Assembly: GCA_030760725.1 (NCBI GenBank) | Contig: JASWHV010000019.1 | Coordinates: 31,561,944-31,625,943, forward strand | Direction: 5' to 3' | DNA length: 64,000 nt | Source: Neostapfia colusana | Taxonomy: Eukaryota > Streptophyta > Magnoliopsida > Poales > Poaceae | Part shown: one piece after another, positions 40,922 to 52,400 of the stretch | Layout of the letters: each line of letters starts with the position of its first letter | Numbering within the stretch: position 1 is the first letter of the stretch | The notes under the pieces: generated by a model | The model's input: the letters and a program-made list of their open reading frames with translations, nothing else | What the model was told of the DNA's origin: nothing | Database searches by the model: none | Position numbers and translations under genes: made by a program

Positions 40922-43900
40922 ATGCCGCCGGGTGGCACCAGCAGGGCAGGAGGAGGATCAGGGGCATTGGTGATTCATCGCATCACGAAGGAAGTCAGCA
41001 GTGGTGGTATGTATCCAATGCTCACAAAGACAAACTACCATTATTGGGAGGCACTTATGCGGGACATGTTGCAAGCGAGAGGCTTGTGGACTGTGGTGAG
41101 CCTTGGCACCGATGATTACATTGAAGATCGGATGGCATTGGAGGCTCTCACCAAGGCTGTGTGACAAGAAATTGTAGGGATCATTGCCGGGAAGGAGTCG
41201 GCCAAGGTTGCATGGGATGCGATCAAGTTGTGCAACGTGGGAGCTGAACGTGTGCGCAAGGCCAGGGCGAGTACATTGCGTCGGGAATCTGATGCACTCA
41301 AATTTCACGACGGTGAAACAGTGGATGAGTTTGGTGTACGTATGAGCCGTATCACGTCTCAGCTCGTGGCACTTGGGAGTGAACGTTCGTAGGAGGAGAT
41401 TGTCCGGAAGTTCCTGCAGGCAGGGCCACAGAAGTTTGAGCAGATTGCGGCCTCCATCGAGACATTGCTTGACTTAAGTGATATGTCTGTTGATATGTTG
41501 ATTGGTAGACTCAAGGCTGCAGAAGAAAGACTTGGTGCAAGCACTTGGGAAGGCAACACGCAAGAGAAGTTGCATCTGAGTGAAGAAGAGTTACTTGCAT
41601 GGTTGTCGACACGTCTCAAGATGTCCGGGGAGCTGGACAGGAACGGCACAAATACTCATATGCACCGAGGAGGGATCATGGCCGAGGGCGTGGTCGTGGT
41701 CGAGGTAACAGTGGCGGTGGAAACTCAGGCTGTGGAGTGGCCAAAGATGAGTGCCGCTACTTTGGTAAGAAAGGTCATTGGGCTAGAGAATGCAGGAAGA
41801 AGAAGAAGGATGAAGAGGTGAACACAGCTCAAGTTGATCATGAGTTTGAATCTAGTCTCTTGGTGGAATATGCCAATACAAAGGTCGAGCAAATCACGTC
41901 CCAGGAGGAGGTATGCCTCAACAAAGACATGTTACATGTTCAAGTAGGAGACTTGGAGGGAGGAGGCAGTGCTCGGTGGATCCTGGATTCCAGTGCAACA
42001 AATCACATGACCGGGAAACGGGACGTGATCACAAACCTTGACAACACAGTGCATGGTACTGTGCATTTGGGAGATGGTTTGGTGACAGAGATTGATGGAC
42101 AAGGAACTGTGGTGTTCCAAGGAAAAAGTGGCGGTCTAAAAGAGTTCGTTGGAGTCTATCTTATTCCTCAGCTGAAGGCAAATATCATTAGTTTTGGACA
42201 GCTTGAAGAGGAGGGACACCAAATCTTGATGGTGGATGGTAATGTCAAGATTCGGGATAAAGATGGAACCCCTATGGCAATGGTGAAACATGGTGTGAAC
42301 CGGTTGTACACCATTGATCTTAAGATGGTGCAACCAAGGTGTTTCATGGCACAAGGGAGCAATGCAACATGGATGTGGCATGCAAGAATGGGGCATTTGA
42401 ACTTTCGGAGTCTCAGAAGGATTGCCGAAGAGCAGATTGTGTTTGGGTTGCCAACTATCACTCAAACTGAGGAGAAGTGTGATAGCTGCCTGGCTGGGAA
42501 ACAATGACGTCAACCGTTCCCGTGCATGGCAAAGTACCGGGATGAGAACAAACTTGAGCTTGTGCATGGAGATCTTTGTGGACCAGTGAAGCTGGCAACT
42601 CCAAGAGGCAGCAGATTTTTCTTCCTTCTTGTGGATGATCTCAGTAGATACATGTGGGTGTTTCTGATAAGCACAAAGGATCAAGCAATGAGTACCTTCA
42701 TGACTTTTCAATCAAGTGTTGAAGCTGAGGCAGGGAGGAAGATTGGAACTTTTCACACAGATCATGGTGGCGAGTTCACAGCTCGGGCTTTTGTTGAGTA
42801 TTGCATCAAGGAGGGTGTTCAACGTCACTTGACAGCTCCATATTCTCCTGAGCAGGACGGGATAGTTGAGAGAAGGAACCAAACTGTCATGGAAATGGCA
42901 AGAGGTATGTTGAAAGCAATGAATATGCCCGGTTGGTTCTATGGGGAGGCGGTGACCACTGCTGTGTATGTGTTGAACCGATCTCCTACTCGGAGTGTTG
43001 AGAAGAGGACTCCATATGAGATATGGAATGACAAGAAACCTAGTGTACATCATTTGCACACTTTTGGCTGTGTGGCACATGTGAAACAGGGAAGCAAGCG
43101 TCTTAGCAAGCTTGAAGATCGGAGTATTCCAATGGTCTTCATTGGATATGAGCAAGGAAGTATGGCGGGAGGTTTTACAATTAAGACATGGAGAGCGTTC
43201 ACGTGTCACGTGATGCTGTGTTTGAAGAAAACCGTCCATGGAAGTGGGATGCAGCCAAATCATGTGAAGTGATGAATGATGAAGACATATTTTGGGTGGA
43301 GTACATCTTTCGTGGTGACAACCCTTGTGGAGTGAGTTCTTCCTCTTGTGACACTGGTCAGGGTGAGAAAACCCCAGCTGAAGGAGTGTCTTCAGTGACA
43401 TAGCTGAGGCAGCAAGCATCCAAGGATGTGGAGTTTGTGTCACCTCCTTCTTTTTCACCGGAAATGGATAGTGATCTGAAAGAAGCACTACTTCGTTATC
43501 GTTCCATGAGAAATATTCTTGAGATGGTGCCAAATTGTGAACCGGAAGGAGGACTAGATGAGCTTCTGGTTGTCATAGGTGAAGAGCCACGCACAGCAGA
43601 AGAGGCCTTGAGGACCAAGGAGTGGTGTATTGCCATGATTGAGAAACTCCCATCCATTCAAGAAAACAAAACATGGTCATGGGTACATCTTCTGGAGGGA
43701 TATCGTGCCATTGGCTTGAAATGGGTTTTCAAGTTGAAGAAAGATGAGAATGGGAATGTTATACGCCATAAAGCAAGGCTGGTTGCAAAGGGGTATGTGC
43801 AGAAGCAAGGAGTTGATTTTGAAGAGGTTTTCGCACCAGTTGCAAGGATGGAGTCTCTGAGAATTGTATTAGCTGTTGCAGCACATTTTGGGTGGCATGT

Positions 43901-45125
43901 TCATCACATGGATGTGAAGTCTTCCTTCTTGAATGGGAGTCTTGAAGAGGAGATATATGTCACTCAACCACCGGGTTTCATAGCTGAAGGCAAGGAGAAG
44001 TGGGTTTTGAGACTTCACAAGGCATTGTATGGTTTAAGACAAGCTCCTCGGGCATGGAACTGTAAGCTTGATGAAAGTCTCAATCAGCTTGGTTTCACAC
44101 GGTTCAAATACGAACATGGTTTGTACACTAAGCTTGGAGGTGAGGCAAGACTCATTGTGGGTGTGTATGTTGATGACTTGCTGATTGTGGGGGAGAACAT
44201 GGAGGATATCAGTCGGTTCAAGGAGAAAATGAAGGAGAAGTTTTGCATGAGTGATCTAGGAAGCTTATCTTACAATCTTGGTATCGAAGTAAAGCAAGGG
44301 AGACATGGTATTGAATTGTCTCAAGGAGCTTATGCTGCAAAGTTTCTGGAACGGAGTGGGATGATAAGTTGGAATGGGTGTGCCACTCCCATGGAATCTC
44401 GGTTGAAGCTTACCAACAGAATTACAGCTCCACTCACTGATCCAACCACTTATCGCAGCATAATTGGTGGACTGAGGTATCTTCTACATACTCAGCCTGA
44501 TCTTAGTTTTGGTGTTAGGTACTTGAGCAGGTTCATGTCAGAACCTCAAGAGGAACACATGGTGGCTTTGAAACATTTGCTTCGGTATGTGGCAGCTACA
44601 ATAAGATATGGCTTGTCTAACAACCGAGGTGAAGGAAGTATTGAGTTGAAAGGCCATAGTGATAGTGATTTTGGGGGAGATGTGGATGACCGAAGAAGCA
44701 CAACAGGAGTCATTTTCTTCCTGAGTGAGAATCCTATCAGCTGGATGTCTCATAAGCAAAAGGATGTGGCAAAGTCCACATCTGAAGCTGAGTATGTGGC
44801 AGGAGCAACAGCAGCAAGTCAGGCTGTTTGGCTCAGGCTTGTGCTTGAAGAGGTGACAAGAATTCAAGTACCTCCACCAGTGATTAAGATGGATAACACA
44901 GCAGCAATTGCTTTTGCAAGGAATCCAGTCCTGCATGATAGAAGTAAACACATTGACATCAAGTTTCATTTTGTCAGAGAATGTGTTGATCGAGGAGAAG
45001 ACATCTTGGAGCATTTTCGGACAAAGGATGAACTTGCTGATATTCTCACAAAACCACTGGGACGCACACTTTTTCAAGAGCTTCGTGAGAAGATTGGAGT
45101 TCAAGAGATCATGCCTCAGAAGTAG
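40922..45125 (+). pseudogene. Cop2 gag-pol polyprotein, broken
   Basis: Likely start is ATG 40922. Gag runs to a knuckle at 41752-41793 whose second Cys is Phe (CRYFGKKGHWAREC). The protease motif is LDSSATNHM (41983 on) where DSGAT is usual. Integrase has the H2C2 (HARMGHLNF...CDSCLAG) and HGDLCG, HTDHGGEF and DGIVERRNQT blocks. RT has MDVKSSFLNG and YVDDLLIVG (44166). RNase H has HSDSDFGGDVDDRRSTTG and STSEAEYVA, and the frame ends at TAG 45123-45125. Lesions: TGA 41162-41164, TAG 41390-41392, a frameshift near 41675, TGA 42505-42507, a frameshift near 43175 and TAG 43401-43403. The 565-codon stretch 43428-45125 (RT and RNase H) is intact. Confidence 0.95.
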
Positions 45126-45133
45126 GGGGAGAT
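45123..45133 (+). promoter_or_regulatory. Cop2 polypurine tract
   Basis: TAGGGGGAGAT just before the 3' LTR, overlapping the pol stop codon. Confidence 0.85.
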
Positions 45134-45572
45134 TGTTGAGTACTTCTGAAGATTGATCAAGCTTCTAGTTTTTCCTTTGTGTTTTCAGGGAAATAATGCA
45201 CACGTGACAAGAACCAGGGGGATGCCCTGTGTCTCATGTGTTGCACCGAGTCCTAGTAGGTGTGTGTTTCATTTTGATTTTTAAAAATCCCGGGCTTTGG
45301 GTCATACGTGCATGGCACATACATGCGCTGCGTGTTTTCAAATTTCATATGGTGCAAAGCCTGGCTAAGTTGTTGCAAGGATGTGCCCTTCGGTTAATAA
45401 AAGGAGAAAAGAGCGCTGGAGTTTTTTGAGCGCCGCCACAACTCATTCGAGTTCATCCTCTCTTCGGTACTCCACGAAAACTCCTGAGATTGGATCCTAC
45501 AACACTTGTTTGACTCCCCTACCCGATTTGCATCACAAATCTGTGAGAGTTTTGTGAAGAAAACACCCAACA
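45134..45572 (+). repeat. Cop2 3' LTR
   Basis: 439 bp, same length as the 5' LTR with no indels, ending AACACCCAACA before GTCCG. Confidence 0.95.
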
Positions 45573-47977
45573 GTCCGGAAGTAGGAAGTCCAACACTTCC
45601 GGGGACTCCTCGCCTTCAGCGACTACACGTGAGCAATTTAACAATATGTCAATTTAAATGCAATGTGTTAAATTGAGTATGTAAAGACCATAACTCTAGC
45701 TAGACACCCCCTTTGGCACTAAAATTTTTATGGTGGCTTGGTAAGGACCTAACCAGAGACTTGACTAGCTTTTATTCGAACCTAAGCTCATTTGAGCTCT
45801 GCACAAATAAAACTCTAATTGGTTATTACTAGAGCTTCTAATGATTTCCAGGGATTTTCATGGCTCAAACCATTACTTTCTGGAAACTAGAGTTTGAGAT
45901 GGTTCTAATTGAATTGGTTTCATGTTATTTGAAGAATCCTAGAGGAAGTTATGCCCTAAACAAGATTTGAGAAAATCTGAAAAAAGTTTCTGTACATTTT
46001 TCCATTTTCTCAGGGCAGTTCAGTTAATCACACCATTAGGGCGACTAAATAAACTTGGATGGACCTGAAATTTTTCTTGTGACTCAAGGATTTTCAAGTG
46101 AACATTCTAGCAAAATTTCAGAATTTTTCCTAAAATTCCAAAAAATTTAAAATTTATGGAATTAATTATGGAAAAAGAGTAAGTTTCATAAGCTAAAACT
46201 TGTTTTTATTCATAGTACTCGAAGAGCTGAATCCAACGAAATTTGGTTCACTAAATTCGGAGCTTCCTAGCAAAAGTTATAGGCATTTGAAGTTTGAACA
46301 AAATCTGAAAATATTATAAATGTTTAAACTCTGATTGTGGGCCCCTCTTTAAACGGACCCACTGAGATCGCGGCCACACCAAAGCCCACGGGGTTTTACC
46401 CACGATGCATTGGATCCGAGCTGCAAAATGGATCCCCGCTGAAAACCAGAGACTGACCGGTGTACCCAGCCCCTTTTTGTCTTTCTCGCGACAACCCATG
46501 CTCCCCGCGGCGGCGCTTTGCCGGAGAGCTCGCCGCCGGTCGTTCTACCGCATGACCTTCGACAAAACTCGCCGCCTGTGCCCAACTTTGCTCAGGGAAC
46601 ACGTTGGTGCACTCACCGAAGCTCGGCGATGGATGGAACCATGCTCGCGACAGTGACAGCGGCGACCCCCACCCCGATGATGTCGCCCGAGCTACCCAGG
46701 GCCCTATTTTTGGAACGGTTTCCTTCTACAGCTCCGCGGTGACATGTTGAGCACGAACTTGGACTCGGTTTGCCACAGAAACGGCCAGAGCTAATACCTC
46801 ACCGTCGACCTAGGGCTAAAACTGCGGTGATCAGAAAAACTCAATGAACAGCAACCCTAGTCAATGGTTTTCGCTGGTTGTTGATCCTAGATGGCCCTGG
46901 ACAGGTGCAGAACGTGTGTGTACCTCAGAATCCACTGTGGTGGACTAATCATTACAAATTTTGGAGTTTTGAGCGACTCAGTTCTTTGAACACCGAGAAG
47001 TAAACGGGGAAATTCTCTCCCGACAGGGCACGAAAGGGGGTAGGATTTTCAATGTGAGTCCGAGAAGCCTATGCGCGTCTAGTTGCTGTTGATCGTCGGT
47101 CACGAGAGTGCTTAGAACGGCGGCGCACCGGGGAACCAAGAGGGCGGCCAAAATGGCAGTGCTTTCGGTCGAGCGTGTGCGATAGCTGGCAGAGTCTCGG
47201 TGTGTGCTGTGAGAGCTGGCTTCGTGGGCAAGAAAGGACCCTGCGCTATCCTCCAGCGCGACACCAGCTCGCCGCGGTGGCTGTTAGGAAGCTGCTCGGT
47301 GGCGCCCGGTGAAGTGTCCCATAGAAACAGAGGCCGTGTGAGTGCTTTGATCAGTGCGTTTGACTGACAGGTGGGCCCATGCTTCCCCCTAATCCTTTTC
47401 CTTTGTTTGTGCAAATGTCTCAGCTACTCAAAATTGAATGGAAGACTTAGCCACCAATTCAGGGGATGAATTTGAATTCATCTACTTGGAGTTTGTTTGG
47501 CCATATTTGATTGACATTTGAATTTGAAATTCAAATTCAGTTTTGAATTAATCCAAATATAGCTCCCAACAAGATGAACTCCAATGGGGATGAAAATTGG
47601 TGGACTAACTCAGAAAAATGTGCTGAGTTTGAATATGAAGCCAATTTTTGAATTCAAGTGATGAAAGTAGCTAAAATTTGAAATTGCATTCGAATTAGCC
47701 CTTTTTACAAATGTCTCCAAAAGAGCCTCAAACTGATTTGGATTTGCATGAGACTTGGCCCAAGCACCCCTAAGAATGTTTAGGGCCTAATGGTAAATTT
47801 ATCCTCTCATATTTATGTGTGTGAGCTCCTACTTTTTGGAGTGATGTGTTTTTCCTCTAATCACCCTCTTGATGGTGTTTACTTGCTCTTCACAAATGTT
47901 CATGAGCTATCCACCGAATGAGCTGTGGTTTTTTGATGTGAGGAACATTTTAGCAAGTCAATTCTTGGGCTTTTATA
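45573..47977 (-). repeat. GypD2 5' LTR, outer part
   Basis: Continues the LTR from GTCCG to CTTGGGCTTTTATA. The outer end, expected to read TTTTACA, reads TTTTATA, so the terminal CA has mutated. GC island about 46453-47380, edged by CTGACCGGTGTACCCAG and CTGACAGGTGGGCCCAT. Confidence 0.8.
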
Positions 47978-48431
47978 GCTTCAGGTACGATCGGCGCGTT
48001 CTGCCAATCGTAGTCTTCTCCTCGAAGCCTCCGCACCTCCTCTCTATACTTTTCCTGGAACTACAGGACAAATAAAGTCATCAGAAGTATTAAAGAGAAT
48101 ACAATTAAGTTAACAAAAGAACTCACCAACGTCTCCGTCACCGTCTGAGAAGACATCTGATCAGGCTGCGATATGTCACTTCCCATGTGACCCCTCCTAC
48201 ACACCTAGATAGAGGTCGGCTCCTGATCAATCTCACGCCCCTATGGATACGTGTTAGCACAATGATAGCGCTAGAAATTAACTAAAATAAGATTTGAGTA
48301 CCACATACCATCCATTTAACGAGACGTATGTAGCCATCCCCGCCAAGACGGTGTTTCCTGTCCGTCCCTCTACTCTGGCGCCAGATCATAGACACGCCTT
48401 GGAAGCCCCGGATCACCCGTTGGTTCAACCA
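47978..48431 (-). other. Unresolved exon-like sequence
   Basis: On the minus strand two clean intron-like gaps can be drawn: GTATGTGG...ATCCATAG (about 48307-48242) and GTGAGTTC...GTCCTGTAG (about 48124-48062). The exon-like pieces between them include HMGSDISQPDQMSSQTVTET and QEKYREEVRRLRGEDYDW. No single frame is open throughout (a TAG falls in the middle piece). The tone of the protein recalls the C-terminal region of En/Spm-type transposase genes, but I cannot name it. It may be a transposon or host-gene fragment into which GypD2 inserted. Confidence 0.35.
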
Positions 48432-48496
48432 ATCCTATGTTATACCCTGTTTAAATTCAGAAGAATTTCTTCCAAAAACAGGGGAGGTTGTTACAA
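48432..48496 (-). repeat. Possible LTR edge of a further gypsy element
   Basis: The minus strand reads TGTAACAACCTCCCCTG..., resembling the GypA LTR start TGTAACAACCCAAAACC. Only about 65 bp can be assigned, and no polypurine tract adjoins it. Confidence 0.3.
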
Positions 48497-49442
48497 AGTC
48501 TTTGAGATTGAATCTATACTCCCCATTGACTCTTAGTTCAATATGGGAGTCAATAACCCCTAAATGGAATCCTAAACTTCATTTTGACTCTTTTCTTTGA
48601 AAATATACTTTTATGCAACTAATAACTTAGCTCGGTACTCCGTTTCCTCAGCAAAGAAAAATCCTAAGCTGGTATTCTAGCATATACATGTCAAATGGTG
48701 GGACTAAGACTGTCACTCACAAACGATTTCTACACGTCATGCACTAACGTGGTTAATGTACCTGCAAGAAGACCACACAATAATGGTGCACACAAAGGTT
48801 TTGACATTGCAGGAAGATCCATATCATAGTAAAAACATACGGTCCGTATCATTGCCATACAGATCGTCCTTGAGTCAAGCGACTTCTCAAGGTACATGGT
48901 CGTGTTTTCACACCACACAACGGGGAACCGGAGTAGAGCGCGAACGGGTCGTCACGGTTGGGAATTTTATCAACCCAACGGATACCACCTACTGCCTCAT
49001 GACCGTTGAGGCACGCCGATGGCGAGCGCTGCGTATGGCCCTTTGAATATTGAACGTTCAAGAGCTGCATACTATCGTGTTGCTTACCACACGATGGGGT
49101 ATTCTCACTTTTGCCTCAAGCACGCTGGAGATCAGCGTTTTCATATGCTCTTGGAACCATGGAGAGGTTTAGAGACTCATATTGACTACCGTGCCAAGCC
49201 ACGGTAAACCATTTCATACTATGGCTCGTATGGCAAGCTTACCGCAATTGATCCACCTGCGGTGGCATACCTTACCTCTTACCTGACGTCGGAGCAACGT
49301 TACAAATTAATAACAAGTAGGTTAGCATTTCAGCCTTAGTAACTACTACTATAATAGACCTTATGTGGGAATAGTGACTAATCCTCACTAGACTACTTCT
49401 AAATTTTCAAAATAGGCTCTTTTCGGGCGTGCTATTCCCAAT
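48497..49442 (-). other. GypF untranslated leader (truncated)
   Basis: Non-coding. Shares blocks with the GypD leaders (for example ACCACACAATAATGGTGCAC and CACCACACAACGGGGAACC). Holds a diverged copy of the hairpin motif at 48663-48690. Confidence 0.65.
48663..48690 (-). other. Diverged leader hairpin motif (GypF)
   Basis: The minus strand reads CATGTATATGCTAG-AATA-CCAGCTTAGG. The flanks TATATGC and TTAGG are kept while the stem bases change together (GCTAG/CCAGC, one mismatch). Confidence 0.5.
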
Positions 49443-49457
49443 GCGGCTCTGATACCA
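49443..49457 (-). promoter_or_regulatory. GypF primer binding site
   Basis: The minus strand reads TGGTATCAGAGCCGC. The LTR edge beyond it reads TATGGGG where TGTGG is expected. Confidence 0.8.
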
Positions 49458-49461
49458 CGAC

Positions 49462-52400
49462 TATGGGGACCACCCCGTGGTTCACCCATTCCGGAATCAC
49501 AGAGGGTGGTGCTGTACGATGCGGCACCCAACAGCACACAAGAAAAGAATAAGAGCAACATACAAACTTTTATTTGATATAAAACAGCAGAAGTCTTTTT
49601 ACAAAACTTAATTATACAGCAGAAGTAATATACATAGCTACTCTAATCCTAACTAATCAAAAGTGCAGCCGTCCAGCCCGGGGACGCTACACACTAGTAA
49701 CATGCAACTGGAGATCACGGCAGCGTGCAGGGCTCCAGCTCGGCCGTGTACCCCAACGGGGGCATCGCCTCATCCTCGGACCCCTCCTCATAGCACTCAC
49801 CTGCACATAGCTCAAATATTGCAACCGTGAACACGATGGCTCAGCAAGGCTTAACCGACTACCCTAGGCATGGAACTCTACATGCAGGGATGTGTAATAT
49901 TGGACAAAGACTTTGCAATAAAGACACGCCTACATGTTGATCCTTACTTTCAGTTTTATAGCAACAGTTTTATGAGCTTTAGTCAGCCCTCACATCGGAA
50001 GTCCACAATCAAACAAGAAACGCTTTCCTCCGATGTGGTGATGCCCAAAGTGGAAGATAAACTTAATTAGCTCTACATCTACAGCGGACATGGTTTCAAA
50101 AAAATAATAATTCATCACAGCATATTATCATTCATTTGGCTCCTTTCCATTCTTACTACGTCACAGAACAGTGAACAAGCGGTACTCAAATAACCGTGAG
50201 GGACGGTGATTGCAATCAGGAGACACCTGGACAACACGTCACATACACCCACTTTTAGAAGTATGATTCCACACCCCTTCCTACTCTGTTGTATGCAACA
50301 ACCTTTCAAAGGAAACCCAAATGTCGAACCGGTCCATCCGTAACGGGCAGGAGGTCCCTGCGTGGAGCGTGACTGTGCCCACCGGCAGATTTACACCATG
50401 GTACCATCAACCCACTCCTATAAAACGGTTGGGTAAGCCTCGGCACCCAGGTTAACCAATTACATCGGTTTCTTGCTTATGTCAGTATGCCATCCGGTAC
50501 TGTTCGATACTTGTTCAGCAGGCTCGCACACGACTCGGTCCTCAATCGACACCAACAGGGCTACGCACGTGAGACCTCTGCTCACTGCATCCTATGCCCC
50601 CTGCTGGGTCTCAGTTTCACAACTCTTACGCCATTCTCTGCTCTATTCCATACCATGTGATAAAACCTTAACTCGCGAGTAGATTCCAACTACTCGACTT
50701 CTACTGAGATCCTAAGCACACTAGCACAGAATTCTCTACTCGTCGAGTCTGTAAACTACCCAACCCTTCATAGGATTTAAAGTCATGCAAGTGGGGTTTC
50801 AAACACCTTAACTCTAATGCAAACATTTCAACCTAGACATAAGTGATACAAATGGAAAACTTTGTAAAAGGTACTTAAATGCAAACCAGGGCTTGCCTGG
50901 TTGCGAGTCAAAAGAGAAGTTAGCGTCGGGTGGGAGGATGTCCAACGGCTCCGGTGTATCTTTAACTTCGGTCACAATATGAGATGTAGCAAAATATATG
51001 TATAAGTGGTAGTGTTATATAAGAATACACTTCTATTTATAGATACTGTTATTTAGGTTCCTTAGTTGGATTTGGGATTTTTCTAATGGATACTTGACTC
51101 TCTAAGGATTATCTGGGCAAAATTTGGAGAAATTTCATTGCACCTTGTGGTCTCTAAAATTTCCACAAGTACAAGGCTTCTCTGAATTTTGAGCCCAAAT
51201 TTGGAGTTTTGACATGACTAACAGTTGAAGATCTAATTAAGGTAGGTCTCCATGGTTCTAACAAAATTTGTTTCACCAATTTTGGAGCTACCAACAGGGA
51301 GATATGAACTTTTGAAGTTTGGACAGGAGTGCTGAAAAGTTTCTGTGTAGAATTTGAATTTCCATTTAAAGACTGAATTTTGGAAGGCAATTTGGACGAT
51401 CAAACGAACTCCAATGAAGCTCAAATTTCTATAGAAGATCACTAATATCATGAGGAATCTTCTGTCCAAATTTGAAGAAATTCCATAACAGGGATATTCT
51501 GGAATTAATTCCCAAAATTTTAACTTTGATGAATTTTGGAGAAATCCATAGATCTTCAGGTCAATTTCTTTGCATTTCTGCAATACTGACTGAGAGCAAT
51601 CCAAAAAAATTTGTTTCACAAATTTTGTACATCCCTACAGAAAGTTATGGAGGTATGAATTTTGAACCATTTTTCTGGAAATCAATTCTATGATTTTTAG
51701 CTAATTTGTTTAACCCTGAGATAACCTACTGATTAAGACCTCTAAATCAGCTCCAAAAATCCTAAAATTTTTACTGGAGATCAGGAACTATGAAAAGCAC
51801 TTGCTGCCCAAAATTGGGAATTTTTCATTGAGAGTCCTTCCTGGAATTAATCCCTAAAGTATTTACTAAAAAGAATTCAACAGAAAATACTGGGCATTTT
51901 CATAGCAAGCACTTTGTTCCTATGCAAACTAGTCTTCCTAAGGATTCTAGAAAAAGTTGTTTCACTATTTTTGGAGATAAAGATTGCCTAGGAAGAATTT
52001 TACAAAGTGGAAACTTTTCCTGAAAAGTTTCTGGACACTTTTAAGCACAGCAGCTTGGACTCTGAAAGATCCTACTCAAATCAACTCCAAATGATCAGAA
52101 ACTTTGCTGGATGTTCTATAATACCCTAAAGAATATTCTGGAAAAATTTGGGGATTTTTGTCTTAACCAAACTCCCTCCATAATTCTTTTACAGAAAATG
52201 TTAAAAGAATTATCCAGAATTTATTATTGACTTTCATACAAATTGGTTTGCAAATTTGGATAGATATTTGTAAACTGAATATAACACAATTTGAATCACC
52301 CAATTTGGAGTTTCCTACAAAAAGTTATGAATTTTCAAAGTTTAAACAACTCTCTGTTTGGATTTTACACAGAGCACTCAAACGTGGGCCCACGGGTCAG

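Larger units (their letters stand above)
40372..45572 (+). mobile_element. Cop2: complete Ty1/copia retrotransposon (5201 bp)
   Basis: Two 439-bp LTRs, primer site, gag-pol in copia order (gag, protease, integrase, RT, RNase H), polypurine tract, and a perfect 5-bp target duplication GTCCG (40367-40371 and 45573-45577). By eye the LTRs differ at about 25 of 439 sites (5-6%). At a commonly used grass rate of 1.3e-8 per site per year that suggests about 2 million years since insertion. It lies inside exon 2 of the GypD2 LTR micro-gene. Confidence 0.95.
39211..46659 (-). pseudogene. LTR-embedded three-exon micro-gene, GypD2 copy (split by Cop2)
   Basis: Exon 2 is 45622-45578 plus 40371-40336 once Cop2 and its target duplication are removed; the total is 81 nt, exactly as in GypD1, reading AEGEESPEVLDFLLPD... 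with several synonymous changes. Exon 3 (39308-39211, 98 nt) follows acceptor TTTTGCAG, is 36 nt longer than in GypD1, holds an in-frame TAA after DDYPMDSG and ends SGTTAEWEPYMPR. The exon-1 position (46659-46617; donor CG|GTGAGTGC) keeps phase but has CTG where GypD1 has ATG. The copy is therefore dead in at least three ways, yet the pattern of change still looks like former coding constraint. Confidence 0.5.
34090..47977 (-). mobile_element. GypD2: Ty3/gypsy element, leader and 5' LTR, with nested inserts
   Basis: Same family and orientation as GypD1. Visible parts: leader 34090-34353, leader 37976-38930, primer site and 5' LTR (38949-47977, interrupted by Cop2). Its gag-pol would lie left of GypD1, off-window. 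GypA2 inserted into the leader, and a later deletion removed most of GypA2 plus about 0.5 kb of leader. Confidence 0.75.
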
